From: Chrysomallon squamiferum
Taxonomy: Eukaryota > Mollusca > Gastropoda > Neomphalida > Peltospiridae
Length of the DNA stretch: 64,000 nucleotides
Assembly (NCBI GenBank): GCA_012295275.1
Contig: CM022672.1
Coordinates: 30,618,059-30,682,058, forward strand
Direction: 5' to 3'
Positions 11,126 to 21,999 of this stretch are shown here, one piece after another; position 1 is the first letter of the stretch, and the number at the start of each line of letters is the position of its first letter. A program made the position numbers and the translations under genes. Below the pieces are notes generated by a model, which saw only the letters and a program-made list of their open reading frames with translations, searched no databases and was not told where the DNA came from.

Positions 11126-12621
11126 TTCTGATTAGAGTTAATGTAAATTTTTCAATATATGTTTGTATGTAGATGTATGCAGATGTCTACATATTGTATT
11201 TATTTTGATGAATAATCATAATGTTTAATAAAATAACTATAACTTTAATTTATTAAGTACATGTGTGTATGTGTGCGTTTATCCGTGTATACCATTATAT
11301 CTGAAGTTTAATATCTCTTAAAATTAAAAAAAAAAAAAATATGTTGTATTTTATTTATTAACTGATTATGCACGCACCAACGGTATAGGAAAACACGCAA
11401 GATTTGACGATACAGGTTCGGTTGGTCAGTTTAACATCTACGCTTAACTTGTCAGTTAATATCAGAGTTCGTCAAAGTGACATGTGGTACAAAAATCAAA
11501 TTAGCTCATTGTGTTTTGGAGGCCCTTATCTAGTCCTATATAAAAGGCTTGTACATAGATGTACAGTATTTCTGCGACGGACACGCCCGCTGACCTGTCA
11601 GAAAGCGTGCCTGTCGTAGACGTGCTTCACAACAGCTTGCTCTGATTAGCACGTTAATTTTTTTCAAGGTTCAAGGTAATGAGTAAAACATAGATAATTC
11701 ACGTTGGTCTTAGCATAAACTCATCTATTTTAGGAACAAATTGTTGATTACTAGCAACCGTGTATTGCATATATAATGGCTATCTGTGATCTTCTAGAAA
11801 GCCCTCATCCAGCATTAAATATTGTGGAACATAACCCAGTTAAACAGGCTGTTATAATATTTGTAAACGTGTCTCATAAGTTATTAACCCTACTACACTG
11901 CAACATAATTATAATTGATTTAATGCAACTATATCTATCTAAAATCATGAAATATTCTGTGAAGATCAACTAATTAAAATTCTTTTCTTTCCTTTCTTTT
12001 CTTTTTAAAGAAATAAAAAATATATATATTTATGAATTTTTATCATAATTGTTATTATTATTATTAATGTAATGTTTAATTACACTAATAGAAAGCTATA
12101 TATATATGAACCCGGTTCACTCCCGAGTCAGGAAACGACTGACAAAGCCGATTCTCAGCAACGAGAATCTCCTGAATTCTGTTTCATGGTTCTTGACTGT
12201 GAGCAAAATCATCATACTTTTCATACTGTCAGTTGAACCATCATAAAACTACTATTTAAGTTTAGCACAAAAGGCTGTGAAGGTTTTGCGCAGTTAATTT
12301 ATTTCTGAATCCGAAAAAACGAAATATGTTTCGTCACATGACTTCAGTTTCTCAACTATTGTTGTGAACCAAAACAGCTTTCTCATTTACAATTGCTTAT
12401 TTGTTGTATTTATCTTTTTATTTGTTTTTTCATTAGATCAAAAGAAATAGTAACAATAAAATCTTCACTTCTACTTAATACTTATACATTTAATGCTAAA
12501 TTAATCAGTGATACGAAATACATTCAGAAGATATAAATTAGAAAATCTAAAATGTTAATTTTTAAAGGGTTTATCTTTTGACACGTTCAGAGCACTTTAG
12601 AATGAGAATAAATTAAAAACA

Positions 12622-13229
12622 TTTCACGATTTCACAGACACGATGGAGAACTGTCTGGTTTAGTGACGATGTTCAATTTCTGCTTCGTCGAGCTGATGGT
12701 AGATGTCGAGTTTACAGACGTCGTGGTGAACGTTTTGCTGCAAACCTGCAACCAGGAAGCGGACAGATTTGGTGGTGGTAGTGTGATGGTGTGGGCAGCA
12801 ATCTCATACACTGGCAGGAGCAACCTGGTTCACATCCACGGCAACCTAACGGCACAGAGATACCGAGATGAAATATTGCAGCCACATGTCGCACCAGTTA
12901 TGAATAATGATAACGCTGTATTCCAGCACGACAATGCGAGACCACATACAGCCAGACTCACAACAGCGTACCTACACAACAATAACATTCAGATCCTGCC
13001 CTGGCCCTCTAAATCTCCAGATTTGAACCCTATAGAGCATTTATGGGACGAGTTGGATAGACGACTGAGGCAGCATCAACCACAGCCACAGAATCGTGCT
13101 CAGTTGGCATTATTACTACAGACAGGGTGGGCTACCATTCGTAATGTCATTACTGCCATGGGAAGGAGATGTCAGGCAGTTCTGGACTCCCATGGGGCCA
13201 CACAAGGTATTGATATTATAATGTTATAA
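12622..13229 (+). pseudogene. Truncated Tc1-like transposase, unit 3 (frameshift)
   Basis: As unit 2, but an extra C near 12746 (caaacctgc against caaactgc) moves the frame between the first catalytic Asp and the GGGSVMVW block. The 188-codon open frame that begins at 12663 is therefore a chimera: out of frame at first, transposase after the indel. All three catalytic codons are still present in the DNA. Confidence 0.9.
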
Positions 13230-13385
13230 TCTTGAACCTTAACCTTTTTCAATATAATATCATCAATATTAATGAATTGCGAAAGTGTGTGTAAAATGAA
13301 CATTCTGCTGCAATTTGTTGATCCATTAGATAGATATTCCCAATGTCAATAAAATCTACTTTTGCGTTTCTTTTTTTTTGTTAGA

Positions 13386-13386
<1 letters not shown>

Positions 13387-13461
<75 letters not shown>
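13387..13461 (+). repeat. (TA)n tract of unit 3
   Basis: About 75 bp of uninterrupted TA, the longest of the array. Confidence 0.9.
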
Positions 13462-13464
<3 letters not shown>

Positions 13465-14962
13465 TTCTGATTAGAGTTAATGTAAATTTTTCAATATATG
13501 TTTGTATGTAGATGTATGCAGATGTCTACATATTGTATTTATTTTGATGAATAATCATAATGTTTAATAAAATAACTATAACTTTAATTTATTAAGTACA
13601 TGTGTGTATGTGTGCGTTTATCCGTGTATACCATTATATCTGAAGTTTAATATCTCTTAAAATTAAAAAAAAAAACAATATGTTGTATTTTATTTATTAA
13701 CTGATTATGCACGCACCAACGGTATAGGAAAACACGCAAGATTTGACGGATACAGGTTCGGTTGGTCAGTTTAACATCTACGCTTAACTTGTCAGTTAAT
13801 ATCAGAGTTCGTCAAAGTGACATGTGGTACAAAAAATCAAATTAGCTCATTGTGTTTTGGAGGCCCTTATCTAGTCCTATATAAAAGGCTTGTACATAGA
13901 TGTACAGTATTTCTGCGACGGACACGCCCGCTGACCTGTCAGAAAGCGTGCCTGTCGTAGACGTGCTTCACAACAGCTTGCTCTGATTAGCACGTTAATT
14001 TTTTCAAGGTTCAAGGTAATGAGTAAAACATAGATAATTCACGTTGGTCTTAGCATAAACTCATCTATTTTAGGAACAAATTTGATTACTAGCAACCGTG
14101 TATTGCATATATAATGGCTATCTGTGATCTTCTAGAAAGCCCTCATCCAGCATTAAATATTGTGGAACATAACCCAGTTAAACAGGCTGTTATAATATTT
14201 GTAAACGTGTCTCATAAGTTATTAACCCTACTACACTGCAACATAATTGATAATTGATTTAATGCAACTATATCTATCTAAAATCATGAAATATTCTGTG
14301 AAGATCAACTAATTAAAATTCTTTTCTTTCCTTTCTTTTCTTTTTAAAGAAATAAAAAATATATATATTTATGAATTTTTATCATAATTGTTATTATTAT
14401 TATTAATGTAATGTTTAATTACACTAATAGAAAGCTATATATATATGAACCCGGTTCACTCCCGAGTCAGGAAACGACTGACAAAGCCGATTCTCAGCAA
14501 CGAGAATCTCCTGAATTCTGTTTCATGGTTCTTGACTGTGAGCAAAATCATCATACTTTTCATACTGTCAGTTGAACCATCATAAAATGTCTATTTAAGT
14601 TTAGCACAAAAGGCTGTGAAGGTTTTGCGCAGTTAATTTATTTCTGAATCGAAAAAAAACGAAATATGTTTCGTCACATGACTTCAGTTTCTCAACTATT
14701 GTTGTGAACCAAAACAGCTTTCTCATTTACAATTGCTTATTTGTTGTATTTTATCTTTTTATTTGTTTTTTCATTAGATCAAAAGAAATAGTAACAATAA
14801 AATCTTCACTTCTACTTAATACTTATACATTTAATGCTAAATTAATCAGTGATACGAAATACATTCAGAAGATATAAATTAGAAAATCTAAAATGTTAAT
14901 TTTTAAAGGGTTTATCTTTTGACACGTTCAGAGCACTTTAGAATGAGAATAAATTAAAAACA

Positions 14963-15569
14963 TTTCACGATTTCACAGACACGATGGAGAACTGTCTGGT
15001 TTAGTGACGATGTTCAATTTCTGCTTCGTCGAGCTGATGGTAGATGTCGAGTTTACAGACGTCGTGGTGAACGTTTTGCTGCAAACTGCAACCAGGAAGC
15101 GGACAGATTTGGTGGTGGTAGTGTGATGGTGTGGGCAGCAATCTCATACACTGGCAGGAGCAACCTGGTTCACATCCACGGCAACCTAACGGCACAGAGA
15201 TACCGAGATGAAATATTGCAGCCACATGTCGCACCAGTTATGAATAATGATAACGCTGTATTCCAGCACGACAATGCGAGACCACATACAGCCAGACTCA
15301 CAACAGCGTACCTACACAACAATAACATTCACGTCCTGCCCTGGCCCTCTAAATCTCCGGATTTGAACCCTATAGAGCATTTATGGAACGAGTTGGATAG
15401 ACGACTGAGGCAACATCAACCACAGCCACAGAATCGTGCTCAGTTGGCATTATTACTACAGACAGAATGGACCACCATTCCACAAGGTGTAATTCGTAAT
15501 GTCATTACTGCCATGGGAAGGAGATGTCAGGCAGTTCTGGACTTCAATGGTGGGCACACAAGGTATTGA
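14963..15569 (+). pseudogene. Truncated Tc1-like transposase, unit 4 (ancestral-type C-terminus)
   Basis: Frame open from the truncation to a stop at 15567-15569, about 202 residues. It keeps features lost in units 1-3: EWTTIPQGVIRNVITAMGRR and a GGHTRY ending, as expected for a complete Tc1-family C-terminus. The DD34E triad is intact, with FQHDNARPHTA and NPIEHLW 34 residues apart. The HTH half is missing. This is the least altered transposase fragment in the array. Confidence 0.9.
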
Positions 15570-17013
15570 TATTATAATGTTATAACCTTGAACTTTAACC
15601 TTTTCAATATAATATCTTCAATATTAATTAATTGCGAAAGTGTGTGTAAAATGAACATTCTGCTGCATTTTGTTGATCCATTATATATCACTTCTGATTA
15701 GAGTTCATGTAAATTTTTCAGTTTATGTTTCTATGTAGATGTATGCAGATGTCTACATATTGTATTTATTTTGATGAATAATCATAACGTTTAATAAAAT
15801 AACTATAACTTTATTTTAATGTTAACATGTATTAAGTACATGTGTCTATGTTTGCGTGTATCCGTGTATACCATTATGTCTGACGTGTAATATCTCTTAA
15901 AATTAAAAAAAAAAAAACAATATGTTGTATTTTATTTATTAACTGATTATGCACGCACCAACGGTATAGGAAAAAACGCGAGAATGGACGATACAGGTTC
16001 GGTTGGTGGTGAATTTAACATCTACGCTTAACTTGTCAGTTAACATCAGAGTTGGTCAAAGTGACTTGTGGTACAAAAATCAAATTAGCTCATTGTTTTT
16101 TTGAGGCACTTATCTAGGCCTATATAAAAGGCCTGTACATAGATGTACAGTATTTCTGCGGTGGACACGCCCGCTGACCTGTCAGAAAGCGTGCCTGTCG
16201 TAGACGTGCTTCACAACAGCTTGCTCTGATTAGCACGTTAATTTTTTTCAAGGTTCAAGGTAATGAGTAAAACATAGATAATTCACGTTGGTCTTAGCAT
16301 AAACTCATCTATTTTAGGAACAAATTTGATTACTAGCAACCGTGTATTGCATATATAATGGCTATCTGTGATCTTCTAGAAAGCCCTCATCCAGCATTAA
16401 ATATGGTGGAACATAACCCAGTTAAACAGGCTGTTATAATATTTGTAAACGTGTCTCATAAGTTATTAACCCTACTACACTGCAACATAATTATAATTGA
16501 TTTAATGCAACTATATCTATCTAAAATCATGAAATATTCTGTGAAGATCAACTAATTAAAATTCTTTTCTTTCCTTTCTTTTCTTTTTAAAGAAATAAAA
16601 AATATATATATTTATGAATTTTTATCATAATTGTTATTATTATTATTAATGTAATGTTTAATTACACTAATAGAAAGCTATATATATATGAACCCGGTTC
16701 ACTCCCGAGTCAGGAAACGACTGACAAAGCCGATTCTCAGCAACGAGAATCTCCTGAATTCTGTTTCATGGTTCTTGACTGTGAGCAAAATCATCATACT
16801 TTTCATACTGTCAGTTGAACCATCATAAAATGTCTATTTAAGTTTAGCACAAAAGGCTGTGAAGGTTTTGCGCAGTTAATTTATTTCTGAATCCGAAAAA
16901 ACGAAATATGTTTCGTCACATGACTTGAGTTTCTCAACTATTGTTGTGAACCAAAACAGCTTTCTCATTTACAATTGCTTATTTGTTGTATTTATCTTTT
17001 TATTTGTTTTTTC

Positions 17014-17066
17014 AGCAGTTGTGGCAATGCATTTGGAAATGATGTTGGAATAAATGTGTTCAGTTG
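17014..17066. other. Junction between Tc1-like array and block B
   Basis: About 50 bp matching neither the tandem unit nor the A/B inverted homology. Block-B homology resumes near 17067, at the point corresponding to about 8023 in A. Confidence 0.5.
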
Positions 17067-17469
17067 GTGTTTTTAATATATTCTCATTCTTAAGTGCTTT
17101 GAACTTGTCAAAAGATAATCCCCTTAAAAATTAACATTTCAGATTTTGTAATTAATATCTTCTAAAAATAGAAGAGAAAATTTAAAAAAAAAAAAAAAAA
17201 TGTTTTAATCTAATGCAAATTAATAATTTTACCAACTTTGGCTTCACATATCAAAGTAAATATACTTTGCAGAGTTATAAGAAAAATTAGACTGAATATT
17301 GACAATATTTGCCGTGATTTATTATGACATAAGCTTTATCAAAGGCAATCTCACTTCAGAATCCAGACTGACAATTGTGTGAAAACGTAGTTATTAGTTT
17401 TTAGTGGTGTTGGTCTTTTAAGAGTTATTTCTCTTCCATTTGGCTCAATTTTGTTTTATTATTTATTTA

Positions 17470-17525
17470 TTTATTTATTTCTTCTTCTTCTTCTTCTTCT
17501 TCTTATTATTATTTATTATTATTAT
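17470..17525 (+). repeat. ATTT / TTC / ATT microsatellite cluster
   Basis: Short runs of ATTT, TTC and ATT repeats in succession, within block B. Confidence 0.8.
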
Positions 17526-17829
17526 TGCCCTTTAAAAACATTTTAATTAAAAATTTGAGATTGTTTCTTTTGTTTTGTTGTTGTTATTTGTAACATTTTA
17601 TATATTTTTTTCTTTTTCAGTATCGTAAATAATATTTCAGTTTACTGTAGAAAGAGACAAAGTTCTACATGGAGATAACGATAAATACTCGAATAATTTG
17701 TTTTATTCTTCCATAATATTATTTGCTGTTATGTCTGATCTATATCGCTAATAATAAAAACATTCTAGAATAAAATATTAGTTACAAATGACTTAACGCC
17801 GCGATTTTACTATTTCACAACTGGAATTG

Positions 17830-17837
17830 TGACGTCA
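17830..17837. promoter_or_regulatory. CRE-like palindrome in block B
   Basis: TGACGTCA, the counterpart of 6622-6629. A second TGACGTCA lies at 17922-17929, beside the deletion junction. It has no equivalent in A or C, where the aligned bases read TGATCTCA. Confidence 0.35.
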
Positions 17838-17929
17838 TCATAGACTTGCTGCATTACGAGATGTTCTTATTCTGACAACACAGAAAAATCTTTAAAGCAA
17901 ATCAGGCTGTCACATAAGTGATGACGTCA

Positions 17930-17940
17930 TTACCCGTCAT
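17930..17940 (-). CDS. New terminal exon at the deletion junction
   Basis: The acceptor tccttttcag is kept from the ancestral CBM14-like exon. Only the first bases of that exon remain before the sequence jumps to the homologue of A 6530. Read in phase 1 it gives two codons after the split codon and then TAA (17932-17930), leaving a short but clean C-terminus. Confidence 0.55.
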
Positions 17941-19969
17941 CTGAAAAGGATGAAAGTAAGCAATAAATGCCTGTAATAAACACATTCGTCAGCCCTGTCT
18001 CAGTCACTGACAAGGATTTTGTTTATTTATGTTACTGATTTTTACAAATCGAAAATTCCTCAATTTTTATAATCTCGCACCGTTTAATTTATAATTACTA
18101 AAATTATTTAATATTAAGAACATGAAATATAACACTGAGGTTTGTATGTATGTGCGTAGATATACCATGAAATCATTTAAACATTTCTGATTATGATCAT
18201 CTATGCTACTAACATGTTTTACAATCAGATTTAATTTGTCTATCTTCATTAATTACTAACCTGGACATGGCTCTGTATTACAGGGAACAGTTTTCACTTC
18301 AGTTGTTTCTCCTTCACATGACTTTCCACCATTTGTAGGAGCAGGATTATCACATGTTCTGCTTCTTGACTGGTTTTTGTATCCTGTTCCACACACTTTT
18401 GAACATTCAGTAACATTCTTCCATTCCGACCAAGTACTCCAACCACCATCAACTGTTAATAATATATATTTGTATTTATATCTGGTAACTGAATTGAAAA
18501 CAAATGAAATTAAAACGTACATGTAAACTATTGTTGATCTACAGTTCAGTATATTTCATTTTATATTTTTAGAGACTTAATCATCAAAAATCTTAATGAA
18601 AGTTAAGTGATGGCAACAATAATAGTTTGATTTTAACTGAACTGTAAGAAAAATTATAATTTAGTTTCAAAACATCTATTTTGAACATATTCAAAAGACA
18701 TATCACAAATTGTTATCAACTCTTAGCGCTAGTGATATTCTAAACTAAATAATTAATTATTAAAACGTTTTATGCTTATCAACTTTAACACTTCGTTTAC
18801 TCATTAATTCATTTATGTACTTATGTACTAAATTAATCTTTAGATACTTTCAATATATATATTTATCAATTATCATATCTATTTGTCTACCTACATATCT
18901 ATACACTAATATATACTTTTACTTAGATACTTCCTTACATTCATAATTACAAATTTATTTATTCTTCTACATCCTTGCTTCATATTTACATATATACTTG
19001 CATATATATATATATATATATACATTCAAACTACATACACTCTTACATGTGCATATTAAGAGAATATATAAAAATACACCACGCACACACACACACGTAC
19101 ATTTACCTGCCTTCCTACCTACCCATATATATATATATATATATATATATATCAAACACACAACATATAGATGTAGAGACAAAGTCATATGTACTCGTTT
19201 ATTAATTATGAGACAGAAAACTTACAAGTTATATGAGGTGATGGACTGTTGAACGACCTGGTCCTTTCCTGCCGTTTCATTCCAAATCCACATGGTTTAG
19301 GAGAGCCACTGCTGTCAACGCAGGAAGACCAGCTCCTCCATCCACCATTAACTAATCATAAATAAAATACTGAAGTTTATAACAAATGTAAATTATAGTT
19401 AAATGATTGGTGCAAAGGCTTTTGGCCTCATATTATGCCTTCCCATTTCTGCAGCTACCACATTACGTATTTATTTTTTTGTTCTTTTTTTTTTTCCTTT
19501 TTTTTTTTTTTTTTTTCTTCAACTGACAAAACATAAATGGCAGACATTAAATAAATGTTAAATGCACTCGATTGTCCTCCTGAATAATCCCAACTAAATG
19601 CAACTGACAAATAACACTAATGCTTTCTGCCTCAAGTAAAAGAAGAGTGGACTAATGCTCTATTTAATGTCCAAACAAACTCGAGTAAAGACAAACCATT
19701 TACGTTAATCAGATTTGTAAATATTTTATTAGTTTGTGAAAAACGAATGCTAATGAATGGTAAAGCAGCAAGATACACAAACCAGTTGTAAGGAATTGTT
19801 AAGGTACAGCAGAGGCTAACATTGTTGAGTTTTACTTACTTTCAGATGCTGCTCTTCAACAGCGTTATGTTGTTGTGTTATACTTACTAGAATGTTTTCG
19901 CCGCAAAAGCAGCAAGGTTTCACAGGAGACCAATAATACACATACGATTAACAGTGTAAAGAGTTTCAT
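17930..19969 (-). CDS. Secreted TSP1 protein gene, copy B (four-exon model, 136 aa)
   Basis: Gene model built from splice signals. Exon a is 19969-19888 (ATG just after an acceptor), exon b 19351-19226, exon c 18452-18261 and exon d 17940-17930. Coding lengths 82+126+192+11 = 411 nt, exactly 137 codons with the stop, and every junction is phase 1. The product starts with a signal peptide ([16 protein letters not shown]), then a degenerate and a full TSP1 module, and ends in DDG. The last exon exists because a deletion moved foreign sequence behind the old acceptor. Leaving out exon b also keeps the frame (94 aa). An untranslated leader exon probably precedes it (20276-20229). Function unknown; TSP1 proteins act outside the cell. 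Transcription is unproven. Confidence 0.55.
18261..18452 (-). CDS. TSP1 exon, copy B
   Basis: Full TSP1 module, 192 bp, phase 1-1: WSTWSEW, CGTG, RSRTC, GGKSC and a final EPCPG. Six cysteines. One residue shorter than copy A at the 3' end (CPG against CGSG). Acceptor attaacag and donor gttagt are intact. Val precedes the second Cys, so no O-fucosylation motif. Confidence 0.85.
18995..19160. repeat. TA and CA microsatellites in intron of copy B
   Basis: Two TA tracts (about 18999-19022 and 19125-19152) with a short CACA stretch (19082-19098) between them. Overlapping open frames in both directions are low-complexity artefacts. Confidence 0.85.
19226..19351 (-). CDS. Degenerate TSP1 exon, copy B
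   Basis: A 126-bp phase 1-1 exon starting [10 protein letters not shown] and continuing [14 protein letters not shown]. It resembles the first half of a TSP1 module. The third Trp is Cys, and the second-half cysteines are missing, because the donor (gtaagt) comes early. The length is a multiple of three, so skipping is harmless. The counterpart in C (56021) carries an in-frame stop. Confidence 0.55.
19485..19520 (+). repeat. Poly-T tract
   Basis: Interrupted T homopolymers of about 35 bp in the first large intron of the copy B gene. A similar T-run occurs in C near 55740. Confidence 0.8.
19888..19969 (-). CDS. Signal-peptide exon, module 1, copy B
   Basis: ATG follows the acceptor directly (tttctcacag), so the upstream exon is untranslated. 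The 27 codons encode a classic secretory signal: a Lys, a hydrophobic core ([14 protein letters not shown]), then LLLLRRKHS. Donor is gtaagt, phase 1. Confidence 0.65.
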
Positions 19970-20228
19970 CTGTGAGAAATACAGAAAATAAATATATAGA
20001 TAGACAGATGCACCCATACATAGTATGCTTACAGGCACAGACATACTCACACAGATACATAAAGATGAAATCCGGTCACGAAAGAAAATGTCAGTGCCGT
20101 TGGATAAACATATTATCTCACATAAATAAAAAATAATAATAAATTAATTAAAATAAATTATTAAAAATATCGAACAAACAACCAAAGCAAAATAAATAAT
20201 TTTCGCTAAAAATACAAGTATAATTTAC

Positions 20229-20276
20229 CTTCCGATTCCAGATTGTTTGGATCTGTTGTATGTACAAATTTAAAAA
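20229..20276 (-). other. Putative untranslated leader exon, module 1
   Basis: A 48-bp block ending in a GAAG|GTAAAT donor and preceded by tttgtag. It has no ATG. It recurs at 20760-20807 and, on the plus strand, at 55253-55300, each time ahead of a signal-peptide exon. It is best read as the first (5' UTR) exon. The true upstream limit is unknown. Confidence 0.5.
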
Positions 20277-20342
20277 CTACAAATAGATGAATGGTGAGTA
20301 TTGTGACGCTATGACTGTGAACAAACACTGAGTTATACTTAC

Positions 20343-20469
20343 TTGCAGTTCGTGCAGGTGGTGCAGGTGCTGCCCTATAACGCCTACGACGGCCACTCCA
20401 CCAATCATCGATGAATGCCTCAGTACAGACCAATAATACACATTCGTTTAACAATGTAAACAGTTTCGT
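20343..20469 (-). pseudogene. Signal-peptide exon, module 2, start codon lost (ATG to ACG)
   Basis: This aligns with 19888-19969 from the acceptor on, but the first codon is ACG. The frame that follows is open for 42 codons: hydrophobic KLFTLLNECVLLVC, then FIDDWWSGRRRRYR (a run of four Arg, furin-like) and an Ala/Pro-rich stretch. It ends at a good donor (gtaagt) in phase 1, as in module 1. Either dead as a coding start, or using a rare non-AUG start. Confidence 0.5.
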
Positions 20470-20759
20470 CTGTGACAGAACACAGAAAAAACATAGATAT
20501 ACAGAAACATATGCATTGATATATAATATGCTAGAGACTCACAAATACTCACACACATCCATAAAGATGAAATCTGGTCACAAAAACAAAATATCACAAC
20601 ATTTGAAATTTCTTCCAACCTCCTTGAGAAAAGGATAAACATAGCCACCCCAAATAAATAAAAATTAAAAATAAATTAATGAAAATAAATTACTAAAAAT
20701 ATTAAAGAAACAACGAAAGCAAAATAAATAATTTTAGCTAAAAGTAAAGTATAATTTAC

Positions 20760-20807
20760 CTTCGGATTCCGGATTGTTTGGATCTGTTGAATGTACAAAT
20801 TTAAAAA
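20760..20807 (-). other. Putative untranslated leader exon, module 2
   Basis: Second copy of the 48-bp leader with the same donor. Upstream on the minus strand is gttctctgtgtcagtg, shared with block C, and an AT-rich gatataaaac near 20930. These are possible promoter parts, but no firm transcription start is visible. Confidence 0.45.
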
Positions 20808-21415
20808 CTACATATAGAAAAATAGTGAGTATTGTAACACAATGACTGGGAACAAACACTGACACAGAGAACAGCCAAAATGAAATTAATATACAAATTT
20901 AATTAACTCGCACTAGAGACATCTGTTTTATATCAGATATTTGCTTCATGTTAAGTTACTCTTAATGAAAAAGCGATATCACTGAAAATATTTAAAATTT
21001 TGTTTTAATATTTGGGTAAACGTCTTGTGGAGATATAAAGTTGAGCATAACAATTCCAAGATCACTTCAGCTAATATGATATTTGGGTTATTTTCCCATT
21101 TCAATCAAAACAGTGTGTTCTTTCTTTCAGATCAACATTATGTTCAGTTGTGAGTAGTAAAATTCTAGTGGTATCTTCATACAAACTCCTCATTCATTCA
21201 GTTATTCATATATACAAGAACTACTGCAGTTTCTCAACACAGCCTTTAACTAGTTTCACCCGTCAGTTTTAATTTCTATGACCACATTATCGTGCTGTCG
21301 TGATAGGCTAAAACCCAAATTAACATAATTAAAACCTTTGACTGTATCTCACAAATGGTAATTTCAAAATGTTACTTTTACAAGATTCTTTAAATGACTT
21401 GTTATAGTATTCATA

Positions 21416-21434
21416 ATAATAATAATAATAATAA
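21416..21434 (+). repeat. Short (AAT)n microsatellite
   Basis: About 19 bp of AAT. The homologous site in block C (54507-54621) has expanded to about 115 bp. Confidence 0.85.
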
Positions 21435-21999
21435 ACATTTATTTATATTTAAGTAAGACGTGCTTTGTGATTATTTATATATGTTGCCACCATTAATCTA
21501 TCACTGTACATTAGTAATCAGAAATAACAATTCCACTCACAAGCTGACAGTCTGATTAAAACAACCATTTACAAACTATATTAAGAACATTTTAATGTTT
21601 ATTATTAACAGTTTTTCAATAGTTACCTTTGTCAGGAATGTACAGCCGAAATCTTTGTTCGTATTTAAAGAGTACCTTTGCTGACAAGTTACATTTCACA
21701 TTTTCTTTCTTGCTGTCCAATGTTAATAATGAAGTATAAAAACAAGAGAATAGTTTTAAAATATCTGACCGCCACCATCTTTGCTTTGGAATAACATCAT
21801 CATATTTAGGATTTAAACATGACAAACATATACCATCAGTTTATTCACTCAGTGAACAGAGTAAACAATATGGATTGCCTTTTACACTTAAAAATATGTG
21901 TTGATTTGCTTGTATACTAGTAAATGTAAATGACTTTGGTATCAAGATTAGGAATGAATTAATGTTAACAGTAGCTTGTCATTTTATGATACTAACAAT

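Larger units (their letters stand above)
7833..17013 (+). repeat. Tandem array of four 2.3-kb units with Tc1-like fragment
   Basis: Four head-to-tail units: 7833-10132 (2300 bp), 10133-12430 (2298), 12431-14771 (2341) and 14772-17013 (2242). Each begins with cattagatc. Units 1-3 are almost identical, apart from small indels and a TA tract of different length. Unit 4 differs by many substitutions and lacks the TA tract. Each unit holds a piece of block-A flank (about 190 bp), a truncated DD34E transposase (about 610 bp), and about 1.5 kb of unassigned sequence with a TATA-like box. B, which lacks the transposase piece, shows where the foreign sequence joins the host flank (near 8023). Confidence 0.9.

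Noticed and set aside
8024-17013. Active, complete Tc1 element
   Set aside because: The N-terminal DNA-binding half is absent in all four units, and I find no terminal inverted repeats.
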